The position numbers and the translations under genes were made by a program. Below are positions 1-8,493 of a DNA stretch of 63,638 nt, piece after piece. Under the pieces are notes generated by a model. The model ran no database searches and was not told the origin of the DNA. It saw nothing but the letters and a program-made list of their open reading frames with translations. The stretch is from Asaia bogorensis. GTDB taxonomy: Bacteria > Pseudomonadota > Alphaproteobacteria > Acetobacterales > Acetobacteraceae. The stretch spans positions 1 through 63,638 of the forward strand of contig CAMBMS010000015.1 in NCBI GenBank assembly GCA_945868845.1. The letters run 5' to 3'. The first letter of the stretch is position 1; the number at the start of each line of letters is the position of its first letter.

Positions 1-42
1 AGGCATTGACCGCTGGCGGGTTGTAGGCGTCCGCGCTGCGCG

Positions 43-789
43 GCTTGGTGAAATATTTTGACAACTTCTTCGAGGTGATCGGCCTGGCGGTGCTGCTGTA
101 TGTCCGTTACCCGCTGCTGCTGCGTAACGTGGAGGGCTGACTGGCTGAGCGCGGGATCGAGATCTGCCATGAGACCGTGCGGCTAGGGTGGAACCGCTTC
201 GGCTCGCTGTTGGCCGCTGAGCTCAGAAAGCGCCATTCCGGTCACGCCAGGGCTGCCCGGAATGGCAGAGGCATCTCGAGAGGTGGGAGTGGCAGATGCA
301 TCTCAAGAGGTGTTGGTGAACATCAACGGGCGAGCCCACTCTCTGTGGCGGGCCGTCGATCATCAAGGCGGGGTTCTGGAAGCCGTTGCAACGAAGCGGT
401 GCGCTCGCCGTGCTGCCTTGAAACGTCTCAAGAAACGGATGAAGCGCTATGGTCAGCCGCAGGCCGCACCATAGCAAGCACATCTGTCGGTGACCACGAC
501 CCTGCGTGAGATCGCCAACGTGGCCCGCCATGTCTGCACCAGCCATTCCGGCGACGCGAGCGGGCGATGCGGTGCTTCCGGCGCATGGGGACGCTGCAGA
601 AATTCGTCGCCGTGCATGGCCCCATCCATCATCACTTCGACCAACAGCGTCACCTGATCAGCTGACAGACCAACAATACAAACCGCTCCGCCACTATGGC
701 CGGGTGGCAGGCCCTTATGGCCTAAAGCCGACCATCCCCGCGTCCGATGTCTCCGCCTGCTAGATTGGGCAGTTAAGTTGACAAAGCCC
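43..789 (+). mobile_element. Decayed IS6-family insertion sequence (transposase pseudogene)
   Basis: Three separate frames give consecutive pieces of an IS6-type DDE transposase. Bases about 43-300 encode the N-terminal part (LAERGIEICHETVR, with a TGA at 138-140 just before it). Bases about 300-473 encode the catalytic-core piece (INGRAHSLWRAVDHQGGVLE, then a run like KRLKKRMKRYG). Bases 534-725 encode the C-terminal part (TLQKFVAVHGPIHHHF, ending in WQALMA and a stop at 725, with another TGA inside). The order and spacing match an intact transposase, so this is one element broken by frameshifts and nonsense codons. A GTTGACAAAGCCC string at 777-789 could be the outer inverted repeat; its partner would lie before base 1. 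The element cannot make an active enzyme. Confidence 0.8.
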
Positions 790-899
790 ACGTTCGTATC
801 GGACTGATGAAGAGGGGGGCTGAGTGACGTCGCTCCTAGTGGGGTTTTGGGTAACGCCCCGACCTTCCTTCCCCCAAGTCCACCCCCAACGCCCCGGGC

Positions 900-1364
900 T
901 CAGCCCTGCTGTTCCTGGGTGAAGAATTTCTGCCCCGCGTCAAAATGATTAGGGGCACGAAAAATGCCAATCACGGTGGCCCCGCGGGGCCCGGCCCAGG
1001 CGACATGAGTATTGCCCGCGGGGCGCCAGACAAAATTACCGGTGGTGGTGATGCCTTCATCGTCTTCGAACGTACCTTCAAGGACGTAGGTTTGCTCGAC
1101 GGCCATGTGTTCGTGCAGCGGCACTTCGGCGCCAGGTTCCATTTTTAGCAGCAGGGTGTCAAAGCCGGCACCGTCACTGAACAGCAATTTCATCTGGATG
1201 CCGGGAAATTTCGTCGTCGTCCAAGGCGTGTTCACCACATCGACGAAGACCGAGGCCGGCGATATCTCATCGGCTAGGAGGCGTTTGCGATTGCCGGCTG
1301 GGACGTGAACCTTCTGTGTTCCCTCTGGCATGCTTTTGCTCCCGCGGTTCTGTTTGGGCGCCAT
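900..1364 (-). CDS. Cupin-domain protein
   Basis: The 154-residue product has a single cupin fold with the metal-site pattern PLHEHMAVEQTYVLEG (about residues 80-95) and a second motif around PAGNTHVAW. It resembles the ChrR / dihydroxyacetophenone-dioxygenase-like cupins, which bind a metal and act either as small dioxygenases or as sensors. A downstream ATG at 1331 (MPEGTQ) is an equally good start, because the first eleven residues are low in conserved character. It is transcribed away from the broken sugar kinase, and a perfect 16-bp palindrome lies in the shared upstream region. The substrate is unknown. Confidence 0.7.
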   Translation of the reverse strand: MAPKQNRGSKSMPEGTQKVHVPAGNRKRLLADEISPASVFVDVVNTPWTTTKFPGIQMKLLFSDGAGFDTLLLKMEPGAEVPLHEHMAVEQTYVLEGTFEDDEGITTTGNFVWRPAGNTHVAWAGPRGATVIGIFRAPNHFDAGQKFFTQEQQG

Positions 1365-1400
1365 GTGGCCCGATTGCGGAGTTTTCTGTCAAGGGTAGTG

Positions 1401-1416
1401 TACGCAAGCTTGCGTA
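1401..1416. promoter_or_regulatory. 16-bp perfect palindrome, possible operator
   Basis: TACGCAAGCTTGCGTA is perfectly self-complementary. It sits 36 bp upstream of the cupin gene and one base before the ATG of the broken kinase, so one regulator could have controlled both divergent genes. No adjacent regulator gene was found, so the binding protein is unknown. Confidence 0.4.
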
Positions 1417-1417
1417 A

Positions 1418-2002
1418 ATGCATGTTGACCTGTTGTGCATGGGCGAGCCCATGCTGAAATTCTCTCAACTGCCGGCGCGGGCCGATGGCAGCGTGCTGTA
1501 TCTGGAGGGACATGGCGGCGACACCGCCAACGCAGCCGTCGCGGCAGCGCGGCAGGGGGCGTAGGTCGGTTACATCACCGCCATCGCCCATGACATGGCA
1601 GGCGATTTCTTCCTTTGGTTGAGGGCGCGCGAGGGAGTGGTCGTATCGACCGTGATCCACATGGCGGATACACCAACCGGGGTTTGTTTCATTACCCATG
1701 ATGACGGCGGGCACCAATTTCATCATTACCGGATCGGGTCCGCGGCGTCGCGCTACGGCGTGAGGCATGTGCCGGAGGCGGCCATCGCTATGGCCGGGCG
1801 GGTGCCTGACAGGGCGATGGTTGCCAGCAAGGCTCGGGTCTTGCGACCGGCGGGAAGGACATTTTTACTGATGAGCGTCCAGGCTGCTATCTGCCCGATT
1901 ATACGCAAGCACAAAAGTGGCTTTCCAGCATCGGGGACCGGCAGGGCCGGATTGGCGATTCTAGGCGCTACCCTTGACGTCATATTATCAATTTTGGCTT
2001 AA
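1418..2002 (+). pseudogene. Broken PfkB-family sugar kinase (2-keto-3-deoxygluconate kinase-like)
   Basis: Starting at ATG 1418 the frame reads like the N-terminus of a KdgK-type ribokinase-family enzyme: CMGEPMLKFSQLPARADG, then YLEGHGGDTANAAVAAARQGA, the GG-D-N substrate-binding signature. A TAG at 1562-1564 interrupts it. The same frame continues with GYITAIAHDMAGDFFLWLRAREG and a PTGVCFITHDDGG stretch, ending in a GSAASRYGVRHVPEAA segment typical of the family. After about base 1790 the similarity fades, and the frame closes at 2002 with roughly 195 codons where about 300 are expected. The ATP-binding C-terminal half is therefore missing. Family members phosphorylate KDG or related sugars in Entner-Doudoroff-type sugar-acid breakdown. 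Confidence 0.72.
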
Positions 2003-2035
2003 ATTGACGTTATGCAAAGGGTTTCAATACGCCGA

Positions 2036-3400
2036 TTAGATAGCGGCCATCTCAAAAATTGGCCGGACGTCGCCGCCCCAGGCACCGTGGTAAAGTTGTA
2101 ACCAAGCCTCGGCCTGGGTCGGGCCGCCGGCGGCGATCATGTCCAGTGGGTCCAGATAGACGCTTTCATCCTGCCTGGCGGCGTTGCGATGGGCCCGCGC
2201 GCGCAGCCCGTCGCGCGCGATGGTCAGCACGTCACGCGCCAGGTCGCGCAACCCTCGGCCGCGCCATTGGGCTGACATCCCCAGCCGCGGCACGGCGGCG
2301 CGTAGCGCAACGGCATCCTCCCAGCCGGCGCCGCGCAGCAGTGCCTCGGCGGCGCTCAGGGCGGCGTCGTCATAGAGCAATCCCACCCAGAGCGCTGATT
2401 GCGCCACCATCATCTCGGGCCGTCCGGCATCGGCGCCACGCATTTCTAGGAAACGCTTCAGGCGCACGTCGGTGAACACGGTCGTGAAATGATCCGCGAA
2501 ATCGCCCACAGTGGCTACCTCCCCCGGCAAGGCGGACAACCGGCCCTGCATGAAATCGCGAAACGATGCGCCGGCAGCGTCGATATAGCGGCCATCTCGA
2601 TAGACAAAATACATCGGCACCTGATCAACCAGCCATTCTGCATAACGCAGAAAGCCGAAGCCGGGCTCGAACATGACCTTTGGAATGCCGCTGCGCTGGT
2701 TGTCGGTGTCGGTCCAGACATGCGCGCGATAGGACTGGAACCCGTTCGGTTTGCCTTCGGTAAATGGAGAATTGGCGAAGAGTGCCGTCGCCAAGGGCTG
2801 TAACGCCAGGGATACACGCAGCTGGCGGAGCATGGTCGATTCAGAATCGAAATCCAGATTGACCTGCACGGTACAGGTGCGCGTCATCATGTCGAGGCCC
2901 ATCGTGCCGACCAGCGGCATATAGCGGCGCATGATCGCGTAGCGGCCTTTCGGCATCCACGGCATCGCCGCGCGCGTATTCACCGGGTGAAACCCCAGCG
3001 GCGCAAAACCTAGGCCCAGCGGCTCGGCCACCGCGCGCACCTGGCGAAAATGTTCGTCCATCTCCGCGCGCGTCTCATGCAGGGTGATGAGCGGCGCGCC
3101 GGAAAGTTCAAGCTGCCCCGCCGGTTCCAGCGAGATCGCCGCGCCGCCCTGCTTTAGTCCGATCAGGTTGTCGCGATCGACAATCGGCTCCCCGTCATAG
3201 GCGGCGAGGCCTCCTAGCAGGGCGCGGATGCCGCGCGGCTCATAGGCGGGGGTGCTCAGTTCGTCGCGCCGAAAACCGAATTTCTCGTGTTCAGTGCCCA
3301 GCCGGAAGCTCGCGCGCCGCTTACAGCCAACCGCCAGATAGTCAGCCAGTTGCTGCAGCGACGTGATCGGCGTTGCGTCGCCTTCTCCGGGGTTGGACAT
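2036..3400 (-). CDS. gshA: Glutamate-cysteine ligase (GCS2 family)
   Basis: This enzyme joins glutamate and cysteine through the gamma-carboxyl in the first, rate-limiting step of glutathione synthesis in the cytoplasm. The 454-residue length is normal for the plant/alphaproteobacterial GCS2 class. Family signatures are visible: GTEHEKFGF at residues 35-43, the EPAGQLELSG glutamate/ATP-site motif at 92-101, and MMTRTCTVQVNLDF near the middle. It lies 39 bp downstream of rsmE on the same strand, so the two may be co-transcribed. No gshB was seen in the window. The call is secure. Confidence 0.95.
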   Translation of the reverse strand: MSNPGEGDATPITSLQQLADYLAVGCKRRASFRLGTEHEKFGFRRDELSTPAYEPRGIRALLGGLAAYDGEPIVDRDNLIGLKQGGAAISLEPAGQLELSGAPLITLHETRAEMDEHFRQVRAVAEPLGLGFAPLGFHPVNTRAAMPWMPKGRYAIMRRYMPLVGTMGLDMMTRTCTVQVNLDFDSESTMLRQLRVSLALQPLATALFANSPFTEGKPNGFQSYRAHVWTDTDNQRSGIPKVMFEPGFGFLRYAEWLVDQVPMYFVYRDGRYIDAAGASFRDFMQGRLSALPGEVATVGDFADHFTTVFTDVRLKRFLEMRGADAGRPEMMVAQSALWVGLLYDDAALSAAEALLRGAGWEDAVALRAAVPRLGMSAQWRGRGLRDLARDVLTIARDGLRARAHRNAARQDESVYLDPLDMIAAGGPTQAEAWLQLYHGAWGGDVRPIFEMAAI

Positions 3401-3439
3401 GCGTCTCTCGGCGTTCGGGTCATTACGTGTGAGCGGACT

Positions 3440-4147
3440 CTAGCCGCAACCGGGGGCCTGTAACAGTGTCAACCCGACGATGGCCGCGGTCTCCGCGCGC
3501 AGGATGCGTGGGCCGAGGGAAATGAGCGTATATTTGCTCGCGTTCATCATCTGCGCGCGATCCCAGGACGAAAACCCGCCTTCCGGGCCGATTAGCAGCC
3601 CGGCCGGGCCGGAGGCAGGACGCGGAAGCGGTAAATCGCCGCGTTCCAGGGCGACGAACAAAGCGCGTTCCGCTGGCCAGTTCGCGAGCAAAACGGGCAG
3701 GGGCGCCAGCGGATGCAAGTCCGGGATGCTCAGCCGTTCGGATTGTTCGGCCGCCTCGATTGCGATGGCGCGTAGCCGATCCAGATTTATACGCGTCGCG
3801 TTGGTGCGCTCGGTGATGACGGGCAGCAGGGCGGCGACGCCGAGTTCGGTGGCCTTCTGCACTAGAAAATCGGTCGTATCGCGCTTGACGGGCGCGAAGG
3901 CGAGCCAGAGGTCGGCCTCCGGAGCCTGCGGGCGCAACATTGTCTCCACGGCCAACGTGGCCTTGTCGCGCCGGAGGGTCTCGATTTGCGCCCGAAATTC
4001 GCCGTCGCGGCCGTTGAACAGACGCAGCGTGTCGCCCGCGCCTTGGCGCATTACGGTGCCAAGATAGTGCGCCTGCGCTGCGCTTGGCACCACGATGGCG
4101 CCTTGGTGCAGCGGATTGGTGACAAAAAGGCGGATTGACCCGGACAT
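3440..4147 (-). CDS. rsmE: 16S rRNA m3U1498 methyltransferase
   Basis: RsmE uses SAM to methylate N3 of U1498 in 16S rRNA on the assembled 30S subunit. The 235-residue protein carries the SPOUT-fold signatures: EAAEQSERL at 131-139, LLIGPEGGFS at 184-193 and LGPRILRAETA at 211-221, which form the trefoil-knot SAM site. The N-terminal PUA-like domain (about 1-70) is present. The gene is divergent from ubiA with only 21 bp between the start codons, so the two promoters must overlap the coding starts. It precedes gshA. Confidence 0.95.
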   Translation of the reverse strand: MSGSIRLFVTNPLHQGAIVVPSAAQAHYLGTVMRQGAGDTLRLFNGRDGEFRAQIETLRRDKATLAVETMLRPQAPEADLWLAFAPVKRDTTDFLVQKATELGVAALLPVITERTNATRINLDRLRAIAIEAAEQSERLSIPDLHPLAPLPVLLANWPAERALFVALERGDLPLPRPASGPAGLLIGPEGGFSSWDRAQMMNASKYTLISLGPRILRAETAAIVGLTLLQAPGCG

Positions 4148-4168
4148 GATCCAGTCACATTAGCATCC

Positions 4169-5071
4169 ATGGCTACGCATACCGATATTGACGCCGATGG
4201 CTGGATCGCCCGCGCCCCAGCCGCGTGGCGTCCCTATCTTTTGCTGGCGCGGGTGGACCGTCCGATCGGCACCTGGCTGCTTTTCCTGCCCGGCCTATGG
4301 GGCATTCTGCTCGCCGCGCCGCCTTGGGTGGAGGCGACACGGCTGATCCTGCTCTTTGCCCTCGGCAGCCTGGTGATGCGCGCCGCCGGCTGCGTGGTGA
4401 ACGATCTGTGGGATCGCGATATCGACCGGACGGTGGTGCGCACGGCGGGCCGGCCTTTGGCATCAGGCGCGCTGCGGACGCGCCACGCGCTGGTATTCTT
4501 GGCCGGCTTGCTGGCGTTGGGTTTGGCGGTGCTGCTGCAGCTCAATCCGTTGGCCCAGGCTTTAGGCGTGGCTTCGCTGGCACTGGTGGCGCTCTATCCG
4601 CTGGCGAAACGCATCACCTGGTGGCCGCAACTGGCGCTTGGATTTACCTTCGGCTTTGGCGCACCGATGGGTTACGTAGCGGCGGGGGGGCAGATCGATA
4701 AGGCCTGGGCGGCGATCTATGCCGCCGCCATTCTGTGGGATCTGGGATTCGACACGATCTACGCGCATCAGGACCGGGAGGATGATGTGTTCACCGGCAT
4801 AAAATCCACCGCGCGATTGTTTGGTGAACAAACAGCATCTTTCCTGACGGTCTGTTATGGCGCGACGATCCTTCTGCTCGCGCTGGCCGGCTATCTGGCT
4901 GAGTTTTCTCCCCTGTTCTATCCGGCCTTGATCTTGCCGGCCGGCTTGCTAGCGCGGCAGGTGATGACGCTCGATATTCACGATCCCGCGCACTGCCTGC
5001 GCCTGTTTCGCGCCAATCGCGAGGTCGGGCTCGCCGTCGGCCTTGCCTTGCTGATCGGTCTTCTCGGGTGA
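4169..5071 (+). CDS. ubiA: 4-hydroxybenzoate polyprenyltransferase
   Basis: UbiA attaches the polyprenyl tail to 4-hydroxybenzoate in ubiquinone synthesis, in the inner membrane. The 300-residue protein has about eight hydrophobic segments and both aspartate-rich prenyl-diphosphate/Mg2+ motifs: NDLWDRDID at residues 78-86 and DLGFDTIYAHQDREDD at 189-204. Its stop overlaps the GTG start of the next gene by four bases (GTGA), so translation is probably coupled. No ubiC or ubiD homologue was seen nearby. Confidence 0.95.
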   Translation: MATHTDIDADGWIARAPAAWRPYLLLARVDRPIGTWLLFLPGLWGILLAAPPWVEATRLILLFALGSLVMRAAGCVVNDLWDRDIDRTVVRTAGRPLASGALRTRHALVFLAGLLALGLAVLLQLNPLAQALGVASLALVALYPLAKRITWWPQLALGFTFGFGAPMGYVAAGGQIDKAWAAIYAAAILWDLGFDTIYAHQDREDDVFTGIKSTARLFGEQTASFLTVCYGATILLLALAGYLAEFSPLFYPALILPAGLLARQVMTLDIHDPAHCLRLFRANREVGLAVGLALLIGLLG

Positions 5072-5721
5072 GTACGCACACCGGTTTCGTCGCCGCTAAC
5101 ACCACTTTGTCACGCGCGTCCCTGGTGCCCGAAATTTCCCTTTACCTGGCCACCGAGATCACGCCGATCTGGCAGGCTAGTGAGGACTGGCTGCGCAAAA
5201 AAAATATGGCGCCACCCTTCTGGGCCTTTGCCTGGCCCGGCGGGCAGGCGCTGGCGCGGCATATTCTCGACCATCCGGAAATTGTTGCCGGCAAGCGCGT
5301 GCTGGACTTCGCCGCCGGCTGCGCCATTGCTGCCATCGCCGCAGCGCGCGCCGGCGCCGCTTCGGTGGAAGCGGCCGAGATCGATCCCTTCGCCGTCGCC
5401 GCCCTACATCGCAATGCCGCCGCCAATGGCGTAAGCATCGTTGCCGATACGCGGGATGTCGTCGGCGATGCCTGCCGCTGGGATTTTATCATCTGCGGCG
5501 ATATCTGTTACGAGGCGCCGATGACGGCGCATATCCTGCCCTGGCTGCGAGCCATGGCCCGCGTGGCGGAGGTCTGGGTCGCCGATCCGGGCCGCGCCTA
5601 CCTGCCACGCGCGCAACTCTCCCCAATCACCAGCTATATTGTGCCTACCTCGCTGGAGTTGGAAGATCGCACACAGCGCGAGGTTGTACTCTATCGCCTG
5701 TCGGCGGATGTCTCCCCATAG
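5068..5721 (+). CDS. Class I SAM methyltransferase, ETFB lysine methyltransferase-like
   Basis: The 217-residue protein has the PrmA/METTL20-type fold: FWAFAWPGGQALAR at about 50-63, then the SAM-binding loop VLDFAAGCAIAAIAAA and the acidic end of strand 2 (AAEIDPFAVAAL). This family methylates lysines of the beta subunit of electron-transfer flavoprotein in alphaproteobacteria and mitochondria, or is annotated as nicotinamide N-methyltransferase-like. The GTG start overlaps the ubiA stop by four bases. Electron-transfer flavoprotein feeds the quinone pool, which would make the pairing with ubiA sensible, but this is inference. Confidence 0.75.
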   Translation: MSTHTGFVAANTTLSRASLVPEISLYLATEITPIWQASEDWLRKKNMAPPFWAFAWPGGQALARHILDHPEIVAGKRVLDFAAGCAIAAIAAARAGAASVEAAEIDPFAVAALHRNAAANGVSIVADTRDVVGDACRWDFIICGDICYEAPMTAHILPWLRAMARVAEVWVADPGRAYLPRAQLSPITSYIVPTSLELEDRTQREVVLYRLSADVSP

Positions 5722-5769
5722 CCGGCACTATGGTGTAGTCTAGGCACACGAGCCGGAGAGTGCCATTCC

Positions 5770-6999
5770 ATGACTGCGACCGCCATAGGGAAATCCGTCG
5801 AATCGCGCACCCTGGCGATGGTTTCGGCTGCGCATCTGGTCAGCCATGTCCATCAGTTCTCGTTCATCCCGCTGTTTCCGTTGCTGAAGGAACAACTGGG
5901 GGTTGGCTATGTCGAACTCGGCCTAGCACTGACAGTCTTTAACATTGTGACGGGTTTCGTGCAGGCGCCGATGGGTGTGCTGGTGGACCGGCTGGGCCCG
6001 AGGCGCGTGTTGGCGGCGGGACTGCTGCTGGGCGGACTGACCTATGTGTTTGTTGGCTTGATGCCGACCTATGCTGGGATGCTGATTGCCGCCGCGCTGC
6101 TGGGGCTCGCCAACGCGGTCTATCATCCGGCGGATTACGCCCTGCTGGGCGCGGCGATCGCGTCCGAGCGGGTGGCCCGTGCTTTTTCCATCCATACCTT
6201 TTGCGGCTTTCTCGGCGGCGCGTTGACCCCCACGGTGATGATCGCGCTGAGCAGCCAATTCGGTCTGACGGTGGCGCTGTTTGCCGCCGGTCTGTTGGGT
6301 ATCGCGGTCGCCGTGCCGCTGTTACTTGCGACGGATCTGGACGAGGCAATGCCCTCCCCCCCTGGCAGCGCGGCGGGCCATGCGGTCACCACGCGCGCCT
6401 TGCTAAGCCCGCTGGTGCTGGGGCTGACGTTATTTTTCACCTTGCTCAGCCTTTCTACGGGCGCGATTCAGGCTTATTCGGTGGTGGCACTGGACGCCCT
6501 GTTTGGCGTCAGTTTCGCGATCGCCAACACGGCCTTGTCCTGCTTCCTGATGGCGACGGCCGTGGGCGTGCTGGCCGGTGGGTGGATCGCCGACAAAACG
6601 AGCCGGCACGCCGATGTCGCGGCGATCGGCTACGGCACTACGGCGGCGCTGACCTTGTTGATCGGCACCATCGATCTCGGCACGATTCCGCTGATCGCGA
6701 TCATGACCCTGACGGGATTTCTCGGTGGCATGATCATGCCGTCGCGGGACATGATGGTGCGCGCGGCGGCGCCGCCCGGCACGGTGGGACGGGTATTTGG
6801 CATTGTCACCACCGGGTTCAATATCGGCGGTACGGTCGGGCCGATGCTGGGCGGCTGGATCATGGATCAGGGCGCCCCACGCTGGATTTTCCTCAGCTCC
6901 GTCGGGTTCATGGCGGCGACGGCCGCACTGGCGGTCCTCAGCGACTGGCACGCACTGCGCAGCCGGCGCCGCACGGCACGGACCGGTTTGGCGGAATAA
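5770..6999 (+). CDS. MFS transporter
   Basis: The 409-residue protein has about twelve hydrophobic segments and the MFS loop 2-3 motif region (GVLVDRLGPRRVL, about residues 70-82), placing it in the inner membrane as a proton- or solute-coupled carrier. A second, weaker copy of the motif (GWIADKTSRHADV) is in the loop starting the second half. The substrate is not evident. The gene stands about 50 bp after the methyltransferase and is followed by a promoter-like sequence for the next gene, so it may end the ubiA operon or be separate. Confidence 0.85.
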   Translation: MTATAIGKSVESRTLAMVSAAHLVSHVHQFSFIPLFPLLKEQLGVGYVELGLALTVFNIVTGFVQAPMGVLVDRLGPRRVLAAGLLLGGLTYVFVGLMPTYAGMLIAAALLGLANAVYHPADYALLGAAIASERVARAFSIHTFCGFLGGALTPTVMIALSSQFGLTVALFAAGLLGIAVAVPLLLATDLDEAMPSPPGSAAGHAVTTRALLSPLVLGLTLFFTLLSLSTGAIQAYSVVALDALFGVSFAIANTALSCFLMATAVGVLAGGWIADKTSRHADVAAIGYGTTAALTLLIGTIDLGTIPLIAIMTLTGFLGGMIMPSRDMMVRAAAPPGTVGRVFGIVTTGFNIGGTVGPMLGGWIMDQGAPRWIFLSSVGFMAATAALAVLSDWHALRSRRRTARTGLAE

Positions 7000-7009
7000 G
7001 GACTTCCTG

Positions 7010-7038
7010 TTGGGACTCTCGTATTTTTAGGGTAATCT
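7010..7038 (+). promoter_or_regulatory. Sigma-70-like promoter
   Basis: TTGGGA (7010-7015) and TAATCT (7033-7038) are 17 bp apart, 31 bp before the ATG at 7070. A GGGAG ribosome-binding site follows at 7058-7062. It would start the two-gene cupin/SnoaL unit independently of the MFS gene. Confidence 0.4.
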
Positions 7039-7069
7039 AGCTCTATTCACGGACTGCGGGAGAACGGAC

Positions 7070-7570
7070 ATGGGTCAAACCCTCGAACAATTCGCGCAAG
7101 CCTGTCGCAAGGCGTTGCAGGACCAGCCAGGGTCGGCCGGCCGCCTGCGGGTCTGCGGACTGGTGAAAGGGGTGCTAAGCGACCCTGAATTCATCAAGAC
7201 CTACGTCACCGACGACCTGCCGGAGCGGAAGGTGCTGTATGAAGACCCGGAGCTCGGCTTCTGTATTCTTGGCCATGTCAATCGCGGCGCAAAGGGCAGC
7301 AACCCGCACGACCACGGTCCGTCCTGGGCGATCTACGGCCAGGCGGAGGGTGAGACGATCATGACCGACTGGGAACTGGTCGCCCCGCCGACCGACGATA
7401 AGCCTGGCAAGGTCCGCTTTGTGCGCGATTATTCCTTGCTTCCGGGACAGGCACATTTCTACGATATCGGCGTCCTGCACTCCCCCCGCCGTGACGCGGC
7501 GACTAAGTTGCTGCGGATCGAGGGGATGAATATGGAGCGGGTGAAGCGGAAGGCGTTTGAAGTCGCCTGA
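7070..7570 (+). CDS. Cupin-fold protein, cysteine dioxygenase-like
   Basis: The 166-residue product shows a cupin core: an SNPHDHGPSWAIYGQAEGET motif near residues 80-99 (HxH followed by a glutamate) and a later histidine in IGVLHSPRR. This arrangement is seen in uncharacterised relatives of cysteine dioxygenase and other RmlC-like proteins, where the histidines bind Fe(II). It has its own promoter-like sequence and GGGAG ribosome site and lies 11 bp before a SnoaL-like gene, so the two are probably co-transcribed. The exact substrate is unknown. Confidence 0.65.
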   Translation: MGQTLEQFAQACRKALQDQPGSAGRLRVCGLVKGVLSDPEFIKTYVTDDLPERKVLYEDPELGFCILGHVNRGAKGSNPHDHGPSWAIYGQAEGETIMTDWELVAPPTDDKPGKVRFVRDYSLLPGQAHFYDIGVLHSPRRDAATKLLRIEGMNMERVKRKAFEVA

Positions 7571-7581
7571 ACGCCGCCGGC

Positions 7582-8067
7582 ATGGCCGACGACGAGCTTG
7601 CTGATCTGCGACGTCGAGTGCTGCGTCTTGAGGACATGGAGGCGATCCGCACCCTGCGCAACCAGTACCATAGTTGCATCAATGACGGCCGCTACGACGA
7701 GATCGCCGCACTGTTCACCGAGGATGCGGTGGTGGAGCTGGGCTATCTCGCCCGCTACGAAGGCCTTGCAGCGATTGATCGCGGTTTTCGCGGCATGGGG
7801 GAGCGGGAACGGTTCTTCATCAAGCAATATATCCACAGCCATCTGGTGGAGGTGGACGGAGATTGCGGCACGGGTAAATCTTATTTGGAAGCCCGCTATG
7901 GCCGGTTCGGCGTCAGCTATCTGGTGTCAGGCAGGTACGATGATGCGTATGTTCGCCATGACGGCAAATGGCTGTTCCAGGCGATGATCGCAGAATTCTA
8001 CTATACTGTTCCGGCCGGCGTGGGCTGGACCGGGGATGAGCTGCATTACATGAAACCGAAAATGTAA
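7582..8067 (+). CDS. SnoaL-like / NTF2-fold protein
   Basis: The 161-residue protein begins with a short helical stretch (LRRRVLRLEDMEAIRTL), then NQYHSCINDGRYDEIAALFTEDAVVELG, a pattern typical of SnoaL-type NTF2-fold proteins. The fold forms a hydrophobic pocket and serves in isomerases, dehydratases and polyketide cyclases, but many members have no known reaction. It is 11 bp downstream of the cupin gene and likely shares its transcript. Directly after the stop the sequence is AT-rich, with a weak A/T-only inverted repeat. Confidence 0.65.
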   Translation: MADDELADLRRRVLRLEDMEAIRTLRNQYHSCINDGRYDEIAALFTEDAVVELGYLARYEGLAAIDRGFRGMGERERFFIKQYIHSHLVEVDGDCGTGKSYLEARYGRFGVSYLVSGRYDDAYVRHDGKWLFQAMIAEFYYTVPAGVGWTGDELHYMKPKM

Positions 8068-8151
8068 AAATATCTTATTTTTAAGACTCGAGACTATCTG
8101 CCGCCGGTTTGGTACGCTGTCCTTGGCCAACGCGGTTCATCATTCTGCGCA

Positions 8152-8386
8152 TGCTCAGCAGTGCATCCCTCTCGGCTTTTTTGGCTTCGGCGCAGGTCCG
8201 CGCTTGTGGTGCAGCGCCTGTGGCGGAGCCGATGTCGGCGCGCGAACAGCAGATGCAGGGGCAGGAGCCTTAGGCAATGCATTGCCTGCTGCCACCGCCG
8301 GGTCGGCAGGCCTGCAACTGGCGCCCAAGGACCCACAGGTGGACCGCAGCGCGCCGCGGGGATCGTTGCTGGATCTGTCCGTTTGA
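8152..8386 (+). pseudogene. Possible degenerate small exported protein gene
   Basis: One frame from about 8152 gives MLSSASLSAFLASAQVRACG, resembling a secretion or lipoprotein signal, then APVAEPMSAREQQM, and stops at about 8273. A neighbouring frame continues as ALGNALPAATAGSAGL and KDPQVDRSAPRGSLLDLSV to a stop at 8386. The two pieces together look like one short secreted protein broken by a frameshift. No family is recognised. The rest of the 8068-8493 gap contains only this and the hairpin described next. Confidence 0.3.
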
Positions 8387-8409
8387 TATTACTGGATAAC
8401 CGGGGCCAT

Positions 8410-8431
8410 AGCCGGGTCACGGCTTTTTTTT
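8410..8431 (+). terminator. Rho-independent terminator
   Basis: AGCCG / CGGCT form a 5-bp stem around the loop GGTCA, followed by an unbroken run of eight T. It lies after the degenerate small gene and about 60 bp before the Nudix hydrolase start. Confidence 0.45.
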
Positions 8432-8493
8432 CCGTTTCTAAAAGATTCACATTTGGGATTGATCTGTCGCCCCTGAGGGACCAATCTCCGCCC

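Noticed and set aside
1974-2010. Two TTGACGT repeats 30 bp apart
   Set aside because: They resemble -35 boxes but no good -10 element or downstream plus-strand gene follows.
6201-7040. Long frame (279 codons) on the plus strand inside the MFS gene
   Set aside because: It is an alternate frame of the MFS gene, rich in Arg/His/Gly with no domain, and overlaps a clear transporter.
8066-8083. A/T-only inverted repeat after the SnoaL-like gene
   Set aside because: No G-C pairs in the stem, so too weak to call a terminator.
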